Of a stretch of 64,000 nt of DNA, positions 61,311 through 64,000 are shown one piece after another. Source of the stretch: an uncultured Campylobacter sp. (GTDB taxonomy: Bacteria > Campylobacterota > Campylobacteria > Campylobacterales > Campylobacteraceae); NCBI RefSeq assembly GCF_938045345.1, contig NZ_CALIMS010000006.1:71783-135782 (forward strand), written 5' to 3'. A model generated the notes under the pieces. It did not search any database. It saw nothing but the letters and a program-made list of their open reading frames with translations, and was not told where the DNA came from. Position 1 is the first letter of the stretch, and the number at the start of each line of letters is the position of its first letter. Made by a program: the position numbers and the translations under genes.

Positions 61311-61568
61311 ATGGCACACAAAAAAGGTCAAGGTTCAACCCAAAATAATAGAGATAGTATCGGACGCCGCTTGGGTGTTAAAAAATTCGGTGGCGAGTTT
61401 GTGCGCGCGGGCAACATCATCATCCGCCAGCGCGGCACTGCGACGCACCCAGGCTGCAACGTAGGCATGGGCAGCGATCACACGATTTTCGCGCTGATCG
61501 ACGGCGTCGTAAAATTTGAGCGAAAAGATAAAAACCGCAAAAAAGTATCGGTTTATCCGGCTGCGTAA
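61311..61568 (+). CDS. rpmA: 50S ribosomal protein L27
   Basis: An 85-residue L27: MAHKKGQGSTQNNRDSIGRRLG, then VRAGNIIIRQRGTATHPGCNVGMGSDHTIFAL. The N-terminal tail reaches the peptidyl transferase centre. In most bacteria obgE follows rpmA directly; here a terminator follows and obgE is 2 kb downstream. Confidence 0.98.
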   Translation: MAHKKGQGSTQNNRDSIGRRLGVKKFGGEFVRAGNIIIRQRGTATHPGCNVGMGSDHTIFALIDGVVKFERKDKNRKKVSVYPAA

Positions 61569-61585
61569 ATATCGCTAAATCTTCG

Positions 61586-61604
61586 GGGCGCAAGCCCCTC
61601 TTTT
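61586..61604 (+). terminator. Rho-independent terminator after rpmA
   Basis: GGGGC (61586-61590), loop GCAA, GCCCC (61595-61599), then TCTTTT. It ends the rplU-rpmA unit and isolates it from the island and from obgE. Confidence 0.8.
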
Positions 61605-61837
61605 AAATAAAAATTCGAAAAATCGCTGTGAAATCGAAAGGTTTTTCTCACGCGAAAATTTCGTTATAAAACTCGCTACGACGAGATTTAAAATTTATCA
61701 AAAAATCACGAGTTAGAAATGATAGGCGCGCCGTTCCTTAGACTTTAAAGTTTAGCTCTAATTTTGAAATTTTACCGAATATTATTTGTGTAAATAATGG
61801 CGCATGGGGAATTATTTAAATTCTAAAGGGATTGGCT

Positions 61838-62308
61838 ATGATAAAAATAGACAAAAGCGAAATTTTAAAATATCTCGTAAACAACATAATAGACAAAGAC
61901 CTATTAAGAGGCATAAACGCCCTTATCGACGAAAGTATTAAGTCATTAAAAATCGAGATAGACGGTAATAAAATTAGTCCGAGCGACGCGGAAAAAATCG
62001 TGAAAGATATACAAAGTAGCGATAAATTTAAAAGCTTGATAGGTGAAGCCGCGAAAAAGAACCAAGCATCCATCAAATCAGGTGGTGGATTTTGGTTCGG
62101 TGCTGTCGTAGCAGGAGCGATAGCTTATGGCGGATACGATATATTTTTGGAGCGTTATTCAATAGATGAAGAATACTCTTTTATCTCTAAGTGCGTCGGC
62201 GAGCAGGGTGAGGAGTATAAAAAAGACTATTGCGTTAAGCAACTAAAAAAGTGTTTAAAGGACGATAAAAAGATTCGCGAATGTTCTCGCGGATTGTCGG
62301 GTCGCTAG
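61838..62308 (+). CDS. Single-span membrane protein with a Cys-rich C-terminal tail
   Basis: A 156-residue protein, first gene of the rpmA-obgE island. The start is ATG 61838 with AAAGGG upstream. The N-terminal 80 residues are charged and helical. One transmembrane helix lies near residues 83-103 (FWFGAVVAGAIAYGGYDIF). The tail of about 50 residues has four cysteines spaced C-x12-C-x6-C-x9-C and many Lys/Glu, consistent with a small disulfide-bonded domain if it faces the periplasm. Codons are AT-richer (ATA, AAA, AGA) than in the surrounding core genes. I recognise no family. Confidence 0.75.
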   Translation: MIKIDKSEILKYLVNNIIDKDLLRGINALIDESIKSLKIEIDGNKISPSDAEKIVKDIQSSDKFKSLIGEAAKKNQASIKSGGGFWFGAVVAGAIAYGGYDIFLERYSIDEEYSFISKCVGEQGEEYKKDYCVKQLKKCLKDDKKIRECSRGLSGR

Positions 62309-62353
62309 AAGCGGCGATCGATTTGTGATCACGCCATATCCATATTCAACGGG

Positions 62354-62755
62354 CTATGTATCGCTTGGCTCGTTCGTATCACCAAAAGCTATTTTTGAGC
62401 CCTCTTGTATATTTTCGCAAATTTCATCGCCTAAAATTTTTCTCTCGAAGCTATCGTCTATAAGCGTCTTATAGCGTTTAAGCTTTTTGTATTCATCGCT
62501 ATCAAGCAGGAATTTATAAATTGCTTTTAATTTATCCGCCATTTTTTGCGAGCTTAAATTTTCGTTTTTAACTCTTTGCATGAGCTTTTCGTATGATTTT
62601 GCTCGTTTTTTTAAATAGCTTTCGTCATCTGAATTTTCGTCGAATTCTACAAATTCTATTAAAAAATTCGTCAATCCAAGCCTTATCTGACTAACTCCAT
62701 TTCGTATATCGTCCACTAGCTCTTTGCATTTTCTATCATAATTTTCTGTCGCCAT
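62354..62755 (-). CDS. Helical soluble protein of unknown function
   Basis: A 133-residue charged protein, probably all-helical, with no signal peptide or membrane segment. It is divergent from the 48-aa acidic peptide gene; the 68-base gap contains an imperfect inverted repeat formed by the two ribosome binding sites (62767-62777 and 62802-62812). Codon use is AT-rich like the rest of the island. It resembles a small regulator or immunity-type protein only in size and composition; I do not recognise it. Confidence 0.72.
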   Translation of the reverse strand: MATENYDRKCKELVDDIRNGVSQIRLGLTNFLIEFVEFDENSDDESYLKKRAKSYEKLMQRVKNENLSSQKMADKLKAIYKFLLDSDEYKKLKRYKTLIDDSFERKILGDEICENIQEGSKIAFGDTNEPSDT

Positions 62756-62823
62756 TTGTCGCCGAACCTTTCTGTAAAATTACGCTAATTATATCAAAAT
62801 CTTACGGAAAGGAGGTGATTAAA

Positions 62824-62970
62824 ATGAATACGTCAGATATGAGCCAGGACGAGCTTGATTTGTGGTCGAATATAAATAATCCAAACAATGATGCCGATAT
62901 GGACGATTGGGCGGATGCGCATAATCCAAATAACGATGATTATTTGGGCGATGACGACGAGAATGAGTGA
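62824..62970 (+). CDS. Tiny acidic protein with twin NPNND repeats
   Basis: A 48-residue ORF. The ribosome binding site AAAGGAGGTGATT just upstream is a near-perfect match to the anti-Shine-Dalgarno sequence and is the strongest I see in the island. The product has 13 Asp and 3 Glu, no Lys or Arg, and two imperfect copies of a NNPNND / HNPNND unit. It is therefore strongly acidic and disordered. It lies 78 bases before the 31-aa basic ORF. The combination of strong ribosome binding site and repeat structure makes translation likely; function unknown. Confidence 0.65.
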   Translation: MNTSDMSQDELDLWSNINNPNNDADMDDWADAHNPNNDDYLGDDDENE

Positions 62971-63048
62971 TTTTATAGTTGTGACCGGTTAAATTTATAT
63001 AGGTCGCCAAATTTGCGTCAAAAGCCGGATTAGGCTTATAAAGGAGAA

Positions 63049-63144
63049 ATGATGGCAAAATCTGGAGTTAGGCCGCCAAATGGTCCGAGCACTACGGGTA
63101 ATCCAAGTGGTAAAGGTCGCGGGAATAATCCGCCAAAAAAATAG
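63049..63144 (+). CDS. Tiny basic protein rich in Gly, Asn and Pro
   Basis: A 31-residue ORF with AAGGAG five bases before two adjacent ATGs (63049 and 63052). The product has six Lys/Arg, no Asp or Glu, and short motifs RPPNGPSTTGNPSG and KGRGNNPPKK. It is encoded right after the acidic 48-aa ORF and on the same strand, so the two would be made from one message. It is likely disordered. I have a faint memory of similar GNPSGxGRGNNPPK peptides in other bacteria but cannot name a family. Confidence 0.6.
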   Translation: MMAKSGVRPPNGPSTTGNPSGKGRGNNPPKK

Positions 63145-63447
63145 ATATTCTCCTCCTTTGGGAGGAGACAAATTTAAGGAAAGAGTATCATTTCGAGGAC
63201 TGTGATTTTACGCCGCTTGTCGCAAAGTTTGAAAATCTGGACAAAATAACTTTAGGTTTTGAGGAACAAAAGACTAAACGGTCGGTAAAAGACGCATATC
63301 TAAATTTTGTTTTGCTAGATTGTTAAGTAGATAAAATTTTGTAATCTTGTAGATATCATTCAAGCATTTAAAGAAAAGTGCGGCAACGATGGCTATACTA
63401 GCAACGCTAAAATAGTAAATTTTTACAAAGGAATGGACGTAAGGTAA
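63141..63447 (+). pseudogene. Two frames of a decayed gene
   Basis: Frame 63141-63326 has no start codon but gives a protein-like stretch (WEETNLRKEYHFEDCDF, then KITLGFEEQKTKRSVKDAYL) ending at TAA. After a one-base shift the next frame, 63331-63447, gives VDIIQAFKEKCGNDGYTSN and KIVNFYKGMD before a stop. The composition is that of a real protein, unlike noncoding DNA here, so I read it as the remnant of a truncated, frameshifted gene. Identity unknown. Confidence 0.5.
63150..63167. other. Short hairpin after the basic mini-ORF
   Basis: CTCCTCC (63150-63156), loop TTTG, GGAGGAG (63161-63167). A 7-bp perfect stem with no T run. The GGAGGAG half looks like a ribosome binding site and the other half would mask it. 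Confidence 0.4.
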
Positions 63448-63570
63448 GTCCTGTTGATTAAGGCCCTTCCGTCTTGAAAAGATCTTTATGAAAGAAATAC
63501 TTAAATTTTTAAGATTAAGATTAAACTACGGCTTTAAAAGCGATCTTGCTGTAGTTTTAGTAATTTTGGA

Positions 63571-63576
63571 TATAAT
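63571..63576 (+). promoter_or_regulatory. Predicted -10 element of obgE
   Basis: TATAAT preceded by GGA, 25 bases before the obgE ATG, following a T-rich run. It gives obgE a promoter independent of rplU-rpmA. Confidence 0.65.
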
Positions 63577-63600
63577 CGCCCTTAAAAACTAAGGTAGAAA

Positions 63601-64000
63601 ATGTTCATAGACAGCGTAAAATTTAGCGTTAAATCTGGTAATGGCGGCGCAGGTTGCGTTAGCTTCCGCCGCGAAAAATTCATCATCTTGGGCGGTCCCG
63701 ACGGCGGCGACGGCGGCGACGGCGGCGACGTGTATTTTAGGGTAGATAAAAACTCCCACACCCTCTCATCCTACAAGGGTAAGCGTGAGTTTAAAGCGCA
63801 AAACGGCGCGCCCGGCGAGGGTCGCAAAAAGACGGGCAAAAGCGGCGAGGATCTCTATCTCATCGTCCCTCCGGGCACCAGCGTTTACGACGAAGATAGC
63901 GGCGAGCTGGTGCTTGATATGCTAAACGACGGCGAGACGAGGCTGTTTTTAAAAGGCGGCAAAGGCGGGCTTGGCAACGTGCACTTTAAAAGCTCGATCA
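63601..64000 (+). CDS. obgE: GTPase Obg, N-terminal part (partial)
   Basis: The N-terminal OBG domain of the ribosome-associated GTPase. It begins MFIDSVKFSVKSGNGGAGCV and continues with the glycine-rich GGPDGGDGGDGGDVYF region, encoded by a near-perfect 9-base repeat, and the GKRGGKGG-type loops. AAGG precedes the ATG. The gene runs off the right end at 64000, so the GTPase domain is not seen. Confidence 0.95.
   Translation, partial: MFIDSVKFSVKSGNGGAGCVSFRREKFIILGGPDGGDGGDGGDVYFRVDKNSHTLSSYKGKREFKAQNGAPGEGRKKTGKSGEDLYLIVPPGTSVYDEDSGELVLDMLNDGETRLFLKGGKGGLGNVHFKSSI

Noticed and set aside
63488..63592. 34-residue hydrophobic peptide ORF before obgE
   Set aside because: It contains the obgE TATAAT inside it and has no good ribosome binding site, so I prefer the promoter reading.

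Overview
The window is a contiguous piece of an epsilonproteobacterial (Campylobacterota) chromosome. It is most likely a Campylobacter of the higher-GC oral/gut group (C. gracilis, C. rectus, C. showae, C. curvus type), although species cannot be fixed from sequence alone. The reasons are a flavodoxin-type complex I operon in which nuoE and nuoF are replaced by two small unrelated genes, a futalosine-pathway MqnP, a CadF-type OmpA porin, an AddAB pair, a selenocysteine tRNA, and gene orders matching those I recall from Campylobacter jejuni (rsmI-rpmE-rsmE; moaA-queE-queD; hom-yraN-trxA-trxB; addB-addA-rplM-rpsI-cadF-gph). Base composition is unusual: GC-rich codons alternate with a very abundant AAATTT/AAATTC-type word inside genes and between them.

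Layout: 1-14306 is the nuo operon from the end of nuoA to nuoN, tightly coupled. 14361-24750 carries a hypothetical gene, miaA (reverse), mqnP, a coiled-coil membrane protein, moaA, queE, queD, a small lipoprotein, a membrane protein, rsmE, rpmE, rsmI, an rlmB-type methyltransferase and a RodZ-like protein. 25277-29530 has an aminotransferase, hom, yraN, trxA and trxB. 29746-34936 is on the reverse strand: a lipoprotein behind a C9 tract, selC (tRNA-Sec), and an mlaA/mlaC-like/RND-exporter operon. 35120-39727 is the molybdate locus (modE, modA, a Mop protein, modC, a 1 kb gap, modB). 39779-47698 holds a large PAS/GGDEF/EAL protein, a HisZ-like protein, purA, a DUF507 protein and carA. 48601-58558 holds an orphan response regulator, addB, addA, rplM, rpsI, cadF and a gph-like HAD hydrolase. 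The rest is tRNA-Gln(CTG), a DUF411 protein, a lipoprotein, rplU and rpmA, then a 2 kb accessory island that separates rpmA from obgE, which runs off the right end.

Three things stand out. First, at least seven conserved proteins (NuoG, NuoI, NuoN, QueE, an RND exporter, AddB, Gph) carry long in-frame low-complexity insertions or tails. Their DNA is packed with RAATTY hexamers at about one per 20-50 bp, against roughly one per 1000 by chance and about one per 120 in the ordinary nuoD gene. RAATTY is, from memory, the methylation/uptake motif of C. jejuni natural transformation, so these tracts may be uptake-site or methylation-site islands inside genes. Second, the rpmA-obgE island encodes a charge-complementary pair of tiny proteins (48 aa, acidic, no K/R; 31 aa, basic, no D/E), each with a strong ribosome binding site. 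It also has a single-span Cys-tailed protein, a divergent helical protein and pseudogene debris. Third, several regulatory features are visible: a ModE-like operator over the modE promoter, a C9 tract in the leader of a lipoprotein, and a degenerate EAL domain behind an intact GGDEF.
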